DNA of 64,000 nt from contig CM071567.1 of assembly GCA_036426205.1 (NCBI GenBank), positions 294,660,592 to 294,724,591 on the forward strand. Direction: 5' to 3'. The number at the start of each line of letters is the position of its first letter. Position 1 is the first letter of the stretch. This DNA comes from Ascaphus truei. Its lineage: Eukaryota > Chordata > Amphibia > Anura > Ascaphidae. Of this stretch, positions 1-10,189 are shown piece by piece. The notes beneath the pieces are model-generated. The model had not been told where the DNA came from. It saw only the letters and a list, made by a program, of their open reading frames with translations, and made no database searches. The position numbers and the translations under genes were made by a program.

Positions 1-242
1 GCTATGAAAGGGATGGTATTATGAAATAAAATAGCTACTCCTCTCTTTTTGGCTGATGCTGAGGCCGTGTAGAATTGGGAGAAACCCTTGTCTAAAAACC
101 TGGGGGAGTTATTCTTACTGAAGTGTGTCTCCTGCAAGAAGAAAACCTCCACCTTCTTTCTCCTATAGTCCGTGAAGGCCAGTTTTCTTTTGGTTGGGCT
201 ATTAAAGCCCTTCACGTTATGTGAGATTAATGTTAACGCCAT
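1..242 (-). pseudogene. L1-type LINE ORF2 start (endonuclease domain), cut by window edge
   Basis: Read on the minus strand from the ATG at 242-240, this encodes the first ~80 residues of an L1-type ORF2 apurinic-like endonuclease. The start has the family signature: MALTLISHNVKGFNS, then a conserved QETH active-site stretch. The frame runs off the window at base 1, so nothing can be said of the reverse transcriptase. It is almost identical to the copy at 1343-1765. In the full family this protein nicks target DNA and primes reverse transcription; here it is a fragment and not a working gene. Confidence 0.85.
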
Positions 243-988
243 ATCTTATGGTACAGGAGGTGATGTGTAGAGTGTTCTGTATACTTACATTTGGTGCTAT
301 TGTCATGGATTCTTTCAGATGTGTCCATACCTGTCACACCACCACGATGAACCCGCCGGAGACAATGCATCCTGGGGGGGGGAGGGGAGGAGGGAGAGGG
401 CAGGGATAGGTAGGCAATACATGGGAAATAACGATAGGATTAGCACGAGGATGGGAAAAAATGAAAAGGGTGAGAAGAAAAAATAAATAAATAACAAGGG
501 AAGAACAAAATGCAAGAGCACATCTCGGGGGCCCCCGAGTGTAGCTCCTGTGCCCAGGGGGTGGGTCGTCTGGCTTCACCAAAAGGATGAGCCAATCTCC
601 AAACGTGGAGGTCAACCACCGTGGGTCTTGTAATCGGGCCCTTAAAACTGGGGACCGAAGGGGGGGCCACATGTGCGAAGGAGAGTGGCTCCCCCGGCAC
701 CATTCAATATTGTGAGAACTTTGTAATTGTGACTAAACATATGGCAAAACCCAAAACCTGTGTCAAAACATATACCAAACATATACCAAAACGTAACACG
801 TGTCCCCCATATCTCTTGTCTTGTATCCCCTTATCCCAAGATGATCTTTCCAACAAGGGGATATAGCAAGATGTTACTTATGGGCATATCCGGTCAATAT
901 GTTTAAAGTATCCTGCCATATGAACATATAACTATTAAATAACTTATAACTCATGTAACCAACGATAGCTGTGTATAGTTACACAACA
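2..988. repeat. Duplicated block, copy 1 (second copy 1527-2951)
   Basis: Bases 2 to about 988 match 1527 to about 2951 almost base for base, in direct orientation. The match includes L1 sequence and about 270 bp of non-L1 flank (around 715-988). Differences are two indels: a 396-bp insertion in copy 2 (1854-2249), and about 42 bp near 2664-2705 absent from copy 1. Because non-L1 flank is shared, this is a segmental duplication and not two independent L1 insertions. Confidence 0.85.
243..713 (-). mobile_element. L1 region upstream of ORF2, copy 1
   Basis: This is the stretch 5' of the ORF2 start in the minus orientation. It contains an A-rich/purine-rich run (about 375-500) and a GC-rich part (510-690). 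It is repeated at 1766-2633, where a separate insertion interrupts it. Long open frames here are low-complexity and I do not treat them as genes. It is probably the inter-ORF segment and perhaps the end of ORF1. Confidence 0.55.
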
Positions 989-1163
989 TTGGAACTGCAA
1001 TTGGCATTAGATAGTGAGGCATTTAAAGTGAGGTTTTTAAGTGATAAATACAGTTAGACTACAGTTAATATATATAGTTAATATACTCACTTTCTTCATG
1101 CAAGACCAATAACCAATAACCTCAGCTGATATGACATGGATCTAATTGCATTCTCTTCACAGG
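989..1163. other. Unassigned spacer between the duplicated blocks
   Basis: AT-rich unique sequence with short repeats of a TATATAGTTAATA type around 1065-1090. I see no gene or recognised repeat. Confidence 0.5.
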
Positions 1164-1346
1164 TATGTTCCTGATGTTGAAACCCTGTGTAAAAGACTGA
1201 ATCTGGCCTTGTAGAATTGATATAAGTATGTTCCTGATGTTGAAACCCTGTGTAAAAGACTGAATCTGGCCTTGTAGAATTTATATAAGTATGTTCCTGA
1301 TGTTGAAACCCTGTGTAAAAGACTGAATCTGGCCTTGTAGAATTAA
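1164..1346 (+). repeat. 63-bp tandem repeat, three copies
   Basis: The unit beginning TATGTTCCTGATGTTGAAAC starts at 1164, 1227 and 1290, an exact 63-bp period with almost no divergence. The third copy stops abruptly where the L1 ORF2 fragment begins, so the array sits on the truncation point of that L1. The near identity suggests recent unequal exchange or replication slippage. Confidence 0.95.
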
Positions 1347-1765
1347 TCTCCAGCTATTATGATATACCCCCTGGCTACTGAGTGTAGCAAGTGGGAAAAT
1401 CTATCAAAGAAGGACGCCTCTTGAGCGCAGGGTGCATATACAGAGGCTAGTGTGATGGGCTGCTCATGGATTGTTCCCGTTATGATAATGAAACGACCTT
1501 CCGCGTCCTTTTTGATTGTCTGGACTATGAAAGGGATGGTATTATGAAATACAATAGCTACTCCTCTCTTTTTGGCTGATGCTGAGGCCGTGTAGAATTG
1601 GGAGAAACCCTTGTCTAAAAACCTAGGGGAGTTATTCTTACTGAAGTGTGTCTCCTGCAAGAACAAAACCTCCGCCTTTTTTCTCCTATAATCAGTGAAG
1701 GCCAGTTTTCTTTTGGTCGGGCTATTAAAGCCCTTCACGTTATGTGAGATTAATGTTAACGCCAT
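1343..1765 (-). pseudogene. L1-type LINE ORF2 N-terminal endonuclease fragment, copy 2
   Basis: A 140-residue open frame on the minus strand from the ATG at 1765. It opens with the ISHNVKGFNS signature of L1 endonucleases, carries the QETH catalytic region at about residues 37-40, and has the following block (ASVYAPC) at about 107-113. A complete ORF2 has well over 1000 residues, so only the first half of the endonuclease domain is left. It is cut at 1346 by the tandem repeat. No reverse transcriptase follows. In a complete element this domain would make the first-strand nick for target-primed reverse transcription. Confidence 0.9.
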
Positions 1766-2951
1766 ATCTTATGGTACAGGAGGTGATGTGTAGAGTGTTC
1801 TGTATACTTACATTTGGTGCTATTTTCATGGTTTCTTTCAGATGTGTCCATACACTGGCGACACACTTTATTCGAGCTTGGCTAGTCCCACGAATTCGGG
1901 TATACCCGGGTGTATTGAGGGTTGTGACTGTTTTCTGCCCGAGTGCATTGAGGTATTTTCCAAGCAGGGATTGAAGCATTTTATTCCCGCTGGCTGCAAT
2001 ACTGCACAGTATATATATATATACTGCATTATAATTCATGAATTTATGCCATCTGGTAAACACGCGAAGCATTGCAGCCTATTAAATCCTAATCATTATC
2101 ATTTAACAGATCAGCCGCCCGTCAGCCAGGCATGAACCCAGGCTGGGAAGGCAAACGCAACGGGGCTTGTCAGAGGTGAGGAGCGGCGCATTCCAGGTAT
2201 CTGCCAGGTACATACTGGGTATTTGCTCGAATAAAGTGTGTCGGTGCAGTACCTGTCACACCACCACGATGAACCCGCCGGAGACAATGCATCCTGGGGG
2301 GGGGGGGGTGAGGGAGAGGGCAGGGATAGGTAGACAATACATGGGAAATAACGAGAGGATTAGCACGAGGATGGGAATAAATGAAAAGGGTGAGAAGAAA
2401 AAATAAATAAATAACAAGGGAAGAACAAAATGCAAGAGCACATCTCGGGGGCCCCCGAGTGTAGCTCCTGTGCCCAGGGGGTGGGTCATCTGGCTTCACC
2501 AAAAGGATGAACCAATCTCCAAACGTGGAGGTCAACCACCCTGGGTCTTGTAATCGGGCCCTTAAAACTGGGGACCGAAGGGGGGGCCACATGCGCGAAG
2601 GAGAGTGGCTCCCCCGGCACCATTCAATATTGTGAGAACTTTGTAATTGTGACTAAACATATGTCAATGACATTAATATAATAACATTTAATTGTGTAAA
2701 TCATCAAAACCCAAAACCTGTGTCAAAACATATACCAAACATATACCAAAACATAACACGTGTCCCCCATATCTCTTGTCTTGTATCCCCTTATCCCAAG
2801 ATGATCTTTCCAACAAGGGGATATAGCAAGATGTTACTTATGAGCATATCCGGTCAATATGTTTAAAGTATCCTGCCATATGAACATATAACTATTAAAT
2901 AACTTATAACTCATGTAACCAACGATAGCTGTGTATAATTACACAACATTT
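1527..2951. repeat. Duplicated block, copy 2
   Basis: Second copy of the block at 2-988, in the same orientation. It carries the L1 ORF2 start, the 396-bp TIR insertion, and the same AT-rich flank ending near the shared words CTCATGTAACCAACGATAGC. Similarity ends just after TACACAACATT at about 2951. Confidence 0.85.
1854..2249. mobile_element. 396-bp TIR MITE with preserved empty site
   Basis: In copy 1 the sequence GTGTCCATAC runs straight into CTGTCACACC (about 320-340). In copy 2 the same point holds 396 extra bases. The insert has terminal inverted repeats sharing CGACACACTTTATTCGAGC, and TA(C) occurs on both sides (1851-1853 and 2250-2252). It encodes no protein. The outermost 5-6 bases of the two TIRs differ, so the exact ends are uncertain by 1-2 bases and the target duplication is TA or TAC. 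The superfamily is not clear; a TA duplication would suit Tc1/mariner. Confidence 0.9.
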
Positions 2952-3600
2952 GTATATTGCGGGTCATATGTGGGTCATATAGAATCCATATACTGTAGCT
3001 GATATACTATATGTATCCTAATAATATGTAATGCTCTTATCAGAATTCATATATCTTGTATATCATATATCCCATATATCTTATATCTTGTATATATAGA
3101 TATATGCTTTGACTAACATAAGTATTATCTATAGTATAACTATAATGAGCCTAATATCCACTATGTTGATAGCTTATATATAACTTAAATCTAACTTCCA
3201 ACTCCCCCACAAACTTATTTGTCTGACTCGACATCTTTATCAGCTTTCTTTTTGTATATTACACTTTATATGGTAAAATAAGTCACTATATATCGCTGTA
3301 TAATATAAAATCCTATATATGAAAGCATAATAAATTATGTAATAATATACTTACTATTGTACCTACTGATATAATATGCAATATCTATATACTGATATAC
3401 ATAAAATTAATGTGGGGTGACATGTTTAAAGTGCTTTTTAATGACTTAGGGCAATTTGATAATATTATATTATTAAGGATATTTGATGGTGAGGATATCA
3501 TTTTTTATTATTGGGCTGAGAGGGTGAATGTGGGGAAACATGGGGGCCTATGTTATAGTGTTGACAGTGTCAACTGTGGATCTTTGGTAGTTGGAGGGAA
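2952..3600. other. AT-rich unassigned region
   Basis: Very AT-rich, with many ATATCTTGTATAT-like words between 3040 and 3110. The short open frames here have no recognisable content. I see no gene. Confidence 0.5.
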
Positions 3601-3639
3601 AGATGTTGCTGTCCCATCTCCCCTCCATCTCTGCTCTGT

Positions 3640-3930
3640 CCCGGCAGCTGAGACGACTGTCCTCCATGCTGAGGCTCGTGAGCCCTGACGTTACATGAGA
3701 GCGTCCGAAATCTCGCGGTAACAAGGCGCCCAGCGGTGTCGTCACGTCTCAAGCGCGCGAAAAAGCCATTCTGCGTCCCGCTCGAGACCGGTGAGGACCT
3801 CTGCAAGATGGCTGCCGCTCTGAAGTTGCGTGTGGATCTGCTCCGTCCGAAAGCTCACTCCTAGACCTCCCAACCATCCTATGTTCCTCAGGTAAGTCTG
3901 TATGTGCCTCGGGAGACTCCGGAACCCTCA
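3640..3930 (+). promoter_or_regulatory. CpG-rich promoter-like patch with YY1-type element and 5' splice-site match
   Basis: CpG-dense sequence in AT-rich surroundings. It holds GCAAGATGGCTGCCGC at about 3804-3819, a close match to the YY1 initiator motif found at many vertebrate promoters and inside some L1 5' regions. A strong 5' splice-site match, CAGGTAAGT, follows at about 3889-3897. The ATG in the YY1 word opens only an 18-codon frame that stops before the splice site. It could be a decayed host first exon or a repeat-borne promoter, and I cannot separate these. Confidence 0.4.
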
Positions 3931-4028
3931 GAGGGTGCAGTGGTTTAGCTCGAAGACGGGTTAAAGTCAGAATTAGATGGAGGGTCTTGTGGGATCTTGT
4001 TTTACAGGTTTTATTGGGATCTTGTATT

Positions 4029-5028
4029 TTAGGTTTTATTGGAATTTGGTGTTTCGGAAACTACGCCGTTTTTTGGTTTGGCATTTGAGCGGGCAGATCC
4101 TGCTTGGCTCCAGACGGGCGCGGTGGACGTCGAGCTCCCTGCGGATGGACGAGGGGGGCATTGGTATGGGCTTGTAATACCTAGCCCAGTCAGGAATCCC
4201 TCACCATCTTCGATCTTTCGCAGGGTATGCGCAACGCCATTTTTAATGGACATGAGGGCGCATGGGAACAACCACCTATATTTGGTGTTGTTCTCCCGCA
4301 TTACTTTTGTTATAGGGGCGAATGCCTTACGTTTGGCCAGGGTGGCAGGGGCTAAGTCTTGATAGATTTGAAGTTTGACTCCTTCAAACTCTAGGGAGCT
4401 GTCTTCCCTGGCAAGTCTGCAGACCGCTTCTTTGTACGGAAGTGGTGGAAGCGGGCCACTATGTCTCTGGGGGGTCCCCCTTTTGGGGTTTGCTGCAGAG
4501 AGCTCTATGGCACCGGTCTAGCCGGATTTCAGACTCCGGTTTGTCCGGGAAGATATACTCCAGCATGCTGTTGGTAAAGTCCTCCGGGTCCATGATGGTT
4601 TCAGGTACCCCCCTCAGCATTATGTTACAGCGCCTGTCCCGATTTTCGGCGTCTTCCACCTTGTCCTCCAACAGTCTAATTTTATCCTGCATTGTGGAGA
4701 TTTGATCAGTGTTTTGTGTGACTGCTGTGGCTGTATCGTCCGCTTGCTTCTCCAGTGAATCTGTTCTTTCTCCTAGCGCGTCTACCTCCTTCTTTAAAGC
4801 CCAAAGTTCGGTCTTAAAGAACTTCTGCATCTGGGCACAGAATTCTTTTAAATCCTTACGACGGACCGTTTCCTCATCTCGGTCGTCTTCAATAGAGGGA
4901 TCGCTGTCGGGGTCCATACTGCTTGTCTGCGCGGGAAGCTCCGGTTTCTCCGACGGGGTTACCCCTTTTCTTTTGAAATAAGTAGATACTGGCTGGCTTT
5001 TCGCCCGTGTAGTTTTGCCAGCTGCCAT
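4029..5028 (-). pseudogene. L1-type LINE ORF1 (RNA-binding chaperone), frameshifted
   Basis: The minus-strand frame from the ATG at 5028 gives 189 residues. First is a basic, Ser/Pro-rich N terminus (MAAGKTTRAKSQPVSTYF), then a heptad-patterned coiled coil at about residues 60-130, then the start of the RRM-like domain (NRDRRCNIMLRGVPE). A stop comes at 4459, but the reading continues one frame over from RDIVARFHHF through VKLQIYQDLA to EGFLTGLGI, ending at 4029. That second part is the conserved C-terminal domain of L1 ORF1 proteins. The break lies in the G/C homopolymer near 4475-4487 and looks like a one-base insertion. ORF1 protein trimerises through the coiled coil and coats L1 RNA. No ORF2 follows it downstream. 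Confidence 0.9.
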
Positions 5029-5222
5029 CCTCGAAGGTTTATGTCACTGATAGTATATTTATATCCGTGTCTCACTTCGGTTTTATTTCTTTATTTAGCG
5101 TTAAAGGTGCCGATGAGAGCGGAGCTCTGTAGTTAGGGCTCCTCTCACCTCACAATCGCGCATGCGCCTCCAAGGCTGAACATTATAATAGTTTTTAGAC
5201 TTCAATCAACATCTCCTTTTGG
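5029..5222 (-). mobile_element. Probable L1 5' untranslated region of the ORF1 copy
   Basis: The sequence immediately upstream of the ORF1 start in minus orientation is moderately CpG-rich (5105-5180, with CGCGCATGCGCC) and then gives way to AT-rich DNA near 5220. Position and composition suit an L1 5' region. No independent signature confirms it. Confidence 0.45.
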
Positions 5223-5386
5223 CTGTCGATCTGACGGCTGGAATTCTGTATGATAATTGTGACATTATTTACTATACCCTATTGATAAACAAGAAATAAT
5301 TAAATGCTTAAAGTACATTATGCACATGTGTGATCTATGGAACGCATATGCATGTCTTTTAATGTAGGCACATGCGTGGTCTATGG

Positions 5387-5654
5387 CAGAGGTGCGCAAA
5401 CGTTTGGCACTGCGCCCCCTGCCTGCTCTCCCCCACTGCTCATGCCCCCCCTACCTCTGTTCCGGCATCAAATGACCCTGCGGCAGCAATTGACGCTGCG
5501 TTGCCATGGCGATGCATCGTCCGAAGCCAAGGTAAGTGAGTTACAGATGTGCTCCCCGGCATTTAATTTAAATGCTTTGGGGAAGAACATGGGGCCTCTG
5601 TAACCCGCCGCACCCCCCAAAAAAATCTCATGCCCCCCAGTTTGCGTACCCTTG
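5387..5654. mobile_element. hAT-type MITE (268 bp)
   Basis: Ends are CAGAGGTGCGCAAAC and, inverted, CAAGGGTACGCAAAC. An identical 8-bp target duplication, GTCTATGG, lies at 5379-5386 and 5655-5662. CAG/CTG-type ends with an 8-bp duplication are diagnostic of hAT elements. The interior is GC-rich and non-coding. It sits in a short direct repeat of host sequence (words around ATGGAACGCATATGC at 5337 and 5659). Confidence 0.93.
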
Positions 5655-5837
5655 GTCTATGGAACGCATATGCTAGTCATTTGGGAATGACAGTTCTACT
5701 TTACGATTTTACAGTCCTGTATGTCAACTTGTGTAAATTTATATTTACCTTGTTTAGATACCTTGAAAATTGAGTGTCATTGACCCATTGTTGATGCAAG
5801 GAGTGTGCTGTATGTAGATGTTTGAGTTGATCATATC

Positions 5838-6047
5838 GTTGGGATGTAGGTTCATCTCGTTTTCTGAGTTGTTTGGTCCTTACCGATAATAGTATTGAGG
5901 AACGTACTCAGGTGGAGACAAATACTCATATAGAGGCAGTTAGTTGGGATGTAGGTTCATCTCATTTTCGGAGTTGGTTGGTCCGTACTGTTAGTGGTTT
6001 TTGGGCAGGCTCTCAGGTTGGAGCGAGTACTCGGGTGGAGGCATATT
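5838..6047 (+). repeat. 105-bp imperfect tandem duplication
   Basis: GTTGGGATGTAGGTTCATCT recurs at 5838 and 5943 with the following ~80 bases also similar. This leaves an open frame of 95 codons (5873-6160) that matches no family I know and is probably incidental. Confidence 0.8.
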
Positions 6048-6724
6048 GGAGGGACTGGTTCGGGAAGGTCTATTATTTCTCCTTTGAAAGTTTCCATCAT
6101 CGAACATACCAATCCGTGCATGAAGGTATTCTAATAAATCAATCATTAAGTTGTTTCTAATAGAATTCTTTCACCCTTCTGGTTTGGTGTTTCTTTGTAG
6201 AATTCGTACTTGTCAATGATATATTCATAGAACTTAGATAGAGTTGCATTCTTATCTGTCCTGATTTGATTTGTGCAATATATCATATAGGCATAACTGC
6301 AAGCCGGTCTTGTGTGGCAGGGAGTAAGCACCATGTTCCATGCCCTGCACAGCACAAACGTTATGAGAAAGATTCCGTAAATGCATAGTATTTTTTTAAT
6401 AAAGTGTGAAACTGCAACAGTAGTTATGTACTGTGCGAGCTCATTAGACAAAGAGACATGTACATTTTATCTTGTAGGCAAAGATATTCAGTGCGCCACC
6501 TGCCGGACACGCACTGAACAGCAACAACACAAATAACAATTCCGTTGGACCATAAAGCGAAGTTCGTGCATGCTCAGTGCGGCGAAGTGCATTGTGATGC
6601 CACGGGTGAGGTGCGCACCTTTTGAGGGTAGTTTCAAATAAATCAGGCTTTATCTGTATGTGTTGGAAGTAAGAGAAGGAGAGGAAAGGTATATTTATGA
6701 TTCCGAAAGAGAGTGAACGTGCTG
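6048..6724. other. Unassigned sequence
   Basis: Mixed-composition DNA with no recognisable coding frame, TIR or tandem structure. Similarity to dispersed repeats cannot be judged without a library. Confidence 0.4.
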
Positions 6725-7200
6725 TGTGAGAATTTATTTTATTTATAAAATGTTTTACCAGGAAGCAATATATTGAGAGTTATCTCTCGTTTTCAAGTAT
6801 GTCCTTGGCATAGAGTTATGATGACAAATAATACATGGTTACAAGTACAAAGTTACATAAGTGAACAGGGTATACATTACTGTACTGTATATACAGTACA
6901 ATACATTGTATGCACAGTTAGAGATAATATATATTATAGGCATATGTAACAGTTTCAAACCAGATTAAAATGTGAGACAGCTTTCGTTTTGAAAGAACTT
7001 TGACTGGTGGCGGCTGTGAGAGCATCCGGTAGATTGTTCCAGTTTTGGGGTGCACAGTATGGCAGATAAATGTGAGTGTTGAATAAAATGTTGCGTAAGA
7101 TGTGTGTGTTGGGTTGCTTGTGAAAAGGAGGGTGAGTCTGTATGCGTGTAAGTGAGGAGGGAATGAATGAGTGAGGTCTGCAGAGTAGGGGTGACCTGAG
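6725..7200 (-). mobile_element. L2/CR1-like LINE 3' end with C-terminal coding remnant
   Basis: On the minus strand, codons near 7065-7010 read YCAPQNWNNLPDALTAAT. This resembles the C-terminal block of L2/CR1-type LINE polymerases (a WNSLP-like motif followed by SFK). The part at 6725-6860 (GAGAGTTATCTCTCGTTTTC and neighbours) recurs at 21256-21490 and ends in an ATAAAATAAAT-rich tail, as expected of a LINE 3' UTR. Orientation is minus. The rest of the element is missing. Confidence 0.65.
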
Positions 7201-7910
7201 ATTTTACAAATCCTTCACGGGTGCCCCTACTCAAAAAGGTTGAAATGGTTAAGTACATTGGCATAAACTAACTGCATTTTGTTCATTATCGAATTATTGC
7301 TTAACGGAAAGCAGGCATCCTATTTACCTCCGTGACGGGATATGTTTGTTTTTTTAATTTATTGGTCATATCTTTGAAAATAATCTGATAAATCCAGTTT
7401 TCAGACATTGCTGCACACTCTTCAGGAAAATAGTCTGATATAATTCTGTTGTTTTCATAGTAGCATGTCATCTGTTTTACTGGTCTGCAGTTGATTAATT
7501 TGCAAATGATATTTCCAATAAAGGGCTTAGAAGTAGATAATTACAACTATATTAACAGTTACCGGGGTAGCAGATGGTATTCTGTGGAGCTGCCATGTAG
7601 AATTAGTACTGATGCTCTACTGTAATGTACCGTGTACTCGAACAAGCCACAATCAACAAATTCCAATCCTGCTGATTTTCCAGATTGTACTTTTGCTTAA
7701 AAGTGCATTCTTTTTTGTTTCCTTAAAGAAAAAAAAACTGCTTAGAGAATTGGACACATTGGGAATAATTGTAAAGAACTGCTAACCCCTTAACTGCCAA
7801 ATGGTCCTGCAGTGCATTGTGGAACAATTTCATATTGTCTCCTTTGTTAGTCAAGGTGGTTTGCTGGCTTCAGCAATTATAAAGCCCATTTCCTGAGTGG
7901 GGGAAATAGT
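7201..7910. other. Unassigned AT-rich sequence
   Basis: No coding frame, TIR or tandem structure seen. A near-poly(A) run occurs at about 7727-7740. Confidence 0.4.
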
Positions 7911-8990
7911 ATAAATGGTCAGCCCCACCTATTAAGCTGGCCTATAGGCAGGGTTCTTCCTGGAGGTATGTATAGATGTAGCCGTGTCCCCCTGCTTTTT
8001 CCCTTACCTTCGATACGGGTGCGGGGCGGGGGGAGACTGCGGCGGCTGCGGCGGCGGCGCGCGGGGACTTCCTCTTGACTACGGTGAGGGTGGCAAGGTG
8101 CAGGGAGCGCTCCGGTGGCTCCGTGGCAGCCCGAACACACAGGGTGCCCTCATTTTGTATATTGCACATGCACAATAGATTCACTAGCGCGGCAGCCATT
8201 AGAGAGATCGCGCATGCACAGAGTTACGTGCAAGGCTCCGCAGGGAACTACAGCTCCCACAAGGCATAGGGGCAATACATCACGTGTCGCGCGAGGGCCA
8301 ATAGGGCTGCAGCTTCCCCTGCAGGGGGAGATTGACACATTTGGTGCGCCAGGGAACACATTAGTCGGAGCTGGGAGACAGGGCAGGTTGTATGTGCAGG
8401 GTGTCTGTGGCCCCTGCACTAGGCCAGAGACCCCCTATAGGCCCCAGCTAGGCTCTGACTCATCTCAGTTTGTGGCTGCTATAGGAGCAGGCCCTTAGGT
8501 AGGGACACTGCCCCATTATCTGTTTGATAAGTTCAGGGACACAGCTGCAATGCTGCGCAGCCCTGAGGATTGTGATCTGGGACCAGATCATTGCAAGGAT
8601 TAGAGAGTGTCTTCGTGTGGGACACTCCAGCGGGACCCCACGTGGAGGCGGACTCGTCACGGATGACATCACTGGATTGGCGGCTCTCCTCTGTCTTCCA
8701 ATTGGCACGGCAGGTACCTGTACATCAAGTGCACCAACAAGTACACCTCACATAGTGGGCAGCGCTGTCTCACACATTGGGGTGGGGTGTGCGACTCTTT
8801 GGGACACGGTGTGGGGGAGCACAGTGGTGAGTTACGGCCGTGCCAGGCTTGGTGGGTAGTTGTACCTATTAGTGACCATTAGAACCGTTAAGAGTTATTC
8901 CTGTGCCAGTAAAGGTTATTGCTGTTAGTGTGTGATTATTGTTATTGGGTCCTGTGAGGGGCTCCTCCCACTACACTGGGATCCCTCACA
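7911..8990 (+). mobile_element. CpG-rich LTR (plus orientation), copy 1 of a three-copy family
   Basis: The region begins near a TATAAA-like word (7911) and holds a strongly CpG-rich part (8010-8330). It ends at about 8990 with CCCTCACA, directly before a primer-binding-like TGGAGGCGCTGC (8993-9004). Its last ~110 bp (CAGTAAAGG, then GTGTGTGATTATTGTTATTGG, then CCTGTGAGGGGC) match the minus-strand copies at 33.07-33.17 kb and 30.70-30.80 kb. The layout, a CpG promoter followed by a TAAAG-type poly(A) region and a primer site, is that of a retroviral or Gypsy-like LTR. The left boundary and target duplication were not found. Confidence 0.6.
8246..8260 (+). promoter_or_regulatory. ZNF143/THAP11-like ACTACA..TCCCA motif in the LTR
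   Basis: AACTACAGCTCCCAC resembles the known ACTACAATTCCC promoter motif. Related words lie in the two other LTR copies (31746-31765 and about 33811-33830, both antisense), so the element is a conserved part of the LTR promoter region. Confidence 0.45.
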
Positions 8991-8992
8991 GG

Positions 8993-9004
8993 TGGAGGCG
9001 CTGC
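8993..9004 (+). other. Primer-binding-like site of LTR element
   Basis: TGGAGGCGCTGC directly follows the LTR end. The same word follows the LTRs at 30682-30693 (antisense) and 50560-50571, and a diverged form lies at 33049-33060. Conservation at the LTR/internal junction of four LTR elements supports a priming role. The cognate tRNA is not obvious to me. Confidence 0.6.
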
Positions 9005-9360
9005 ACCCAGAGTATTGTATTACATCACCCCGGGCTCCCCATGCCGGAGGCTTAGGCCCCTGTGAGCAACAGGTGAAGGCAGCACCAGTAGCCTCTTTGT
9101 TTAGGGGGAAACAGGGCTGCATATATCTTATAGCACCAACAATCTATGCACCACTTTTAATATCAGATATTAGAATACAGGGAAATATATTATAGTAAGT
9201 GTATGACATATAATGTCACATATTCAGCAAATGAATCCCTGCCCAGGAGAACTTGCAATCTAAGTGGTATGGAGAGAGTTGCAGTAGGGGCTGATTCTAT
9301 ATGCACCAAGGCAGCAAATTGGGTTATTTTTGGACAAAATTTTCCATGAAGACAATGTGG
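9005..9360 (+). mobile_element. LTR-element leader remnant, then unassigned DNA
   Basis: Up to about 9120 the sequence matches, in inverse, 32918-33048: GCCTCC, then a run of pyrimidines and TGCAGCCC. So it is internal leader of the same LTR family. From 9121 on, similarity stops and no further retroviral frame is seen. Confidence 0.5.
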
Positions 9361-9839
9361 AATTTTCACTGAAACAGCCCAACTGGCCTGTCACAGGAGA
9401 CCAGGACAATTACACAAGGGATCAATACACTAGGCAGAACAGGAGAGATGAACAAAACTGAATGTATTGAAAAAAAAAAAAAGATTTGCACAAACTTCCA
9501 GCACATAAAAGATCCACACAAACTCACCTAAGTGGGGTAACTGAGGGAACAACCTAGAGCCCTAAGTGTGGGGACCTCCATCCTGAGGTTTACCCCAATA
9601 CACGTTCACAACTTGCGACGCTGTCCTCGATGGTAGAGGCAGCACTGTCTTATCTCCGCTTGTTAGCAGGTTTAAATTACCCACCACTTCTTCCCTCCAA
9701 ACTCCCCTGCAAGTCTGTGGAATGACCGGATATTTAAAGGGTCCACGTCAGCACTCTGAGTATTCCACAACATGTCTCTGGAACCAAAGCTTGGTTCCTA
9801 TTGATATATCCGTGGTCTCAATCCACCAATATGGAGTAA
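9361..9839 (+). other. Possible Penelope-derived repeat flanking the hammerhead-like motif
   Basis: Non-coding sequence with an A13 run (9469-9482). It leads into the hammerhead-like motif at 9840 and ends with AATAAAGGATCATT (about 9907-9920). Frog repeats of this layout are often Penelope flanks, but I recognise only the ribozyme-like part. Confidence 0.35.
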
Positions 9840-9881
9840 CTCCTTGATAAAGTGTACTGGCGTACACGAAATGCGTAGGAG
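9840..9881 (+). ncRNA. Hammerhead-ribozyme-like motif A
   Basis: Order of parts: stem I 5' strand CTCC (9840-9843); core TTGATAA (consensus CTGANGA); stem II GTGTAC / loop TGGC / GTACAC (9852-9867), perfect 6-bp; GAA plus A; minimal helix III; then stem I 3' strand GGAG (9878-9881). This is the minimal type-I arrangement of Penelope-associated hammerheads. The core has two substitutions at normally essential positions (C3 to T and G8 to A), so self-cleavage is unlikely in this copy. Confidence 0.6.
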
Positions 9882-10189
9882 AGTGCTAACCGTTTGTTTT
9901 ATGGATTAATAAAGGATCATTCTTCAACCTTGGTGACCCACTCCTTTGGCTGTGCGCCAGTTCTCTTTATTCCCGATGTGCTGGAGCCAGGCTACAGAAT
10001 ATAATATCAGCCCAATGTGGGCACAGTACACAGATACAGGATTGGTACAATACATTGTACATACATATATATATATACATAATATTATTTACAGGTAGGG
10101 GTAATGGCGGACTTAACCTTTATTTAGAGACAGCCAAATCTACCCCTACCATCATATCACCGCCTAACTACATATAGAATTAGCCGCTG

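Noticed and set aside
221..409. Plus-strand 62-codon frame and its twin at 1744-1974
   Set aside because: They lie antisense to L1 and end in a G-rich run; the twin copies diverge in frame at the MITE insertion.
1164..1346. Three evenly spaced 63-bp repeats as a possible CRISPR-like array
   Set aside because: The repeats are contiguous with no unique spacers, and the context is eukaryotic.
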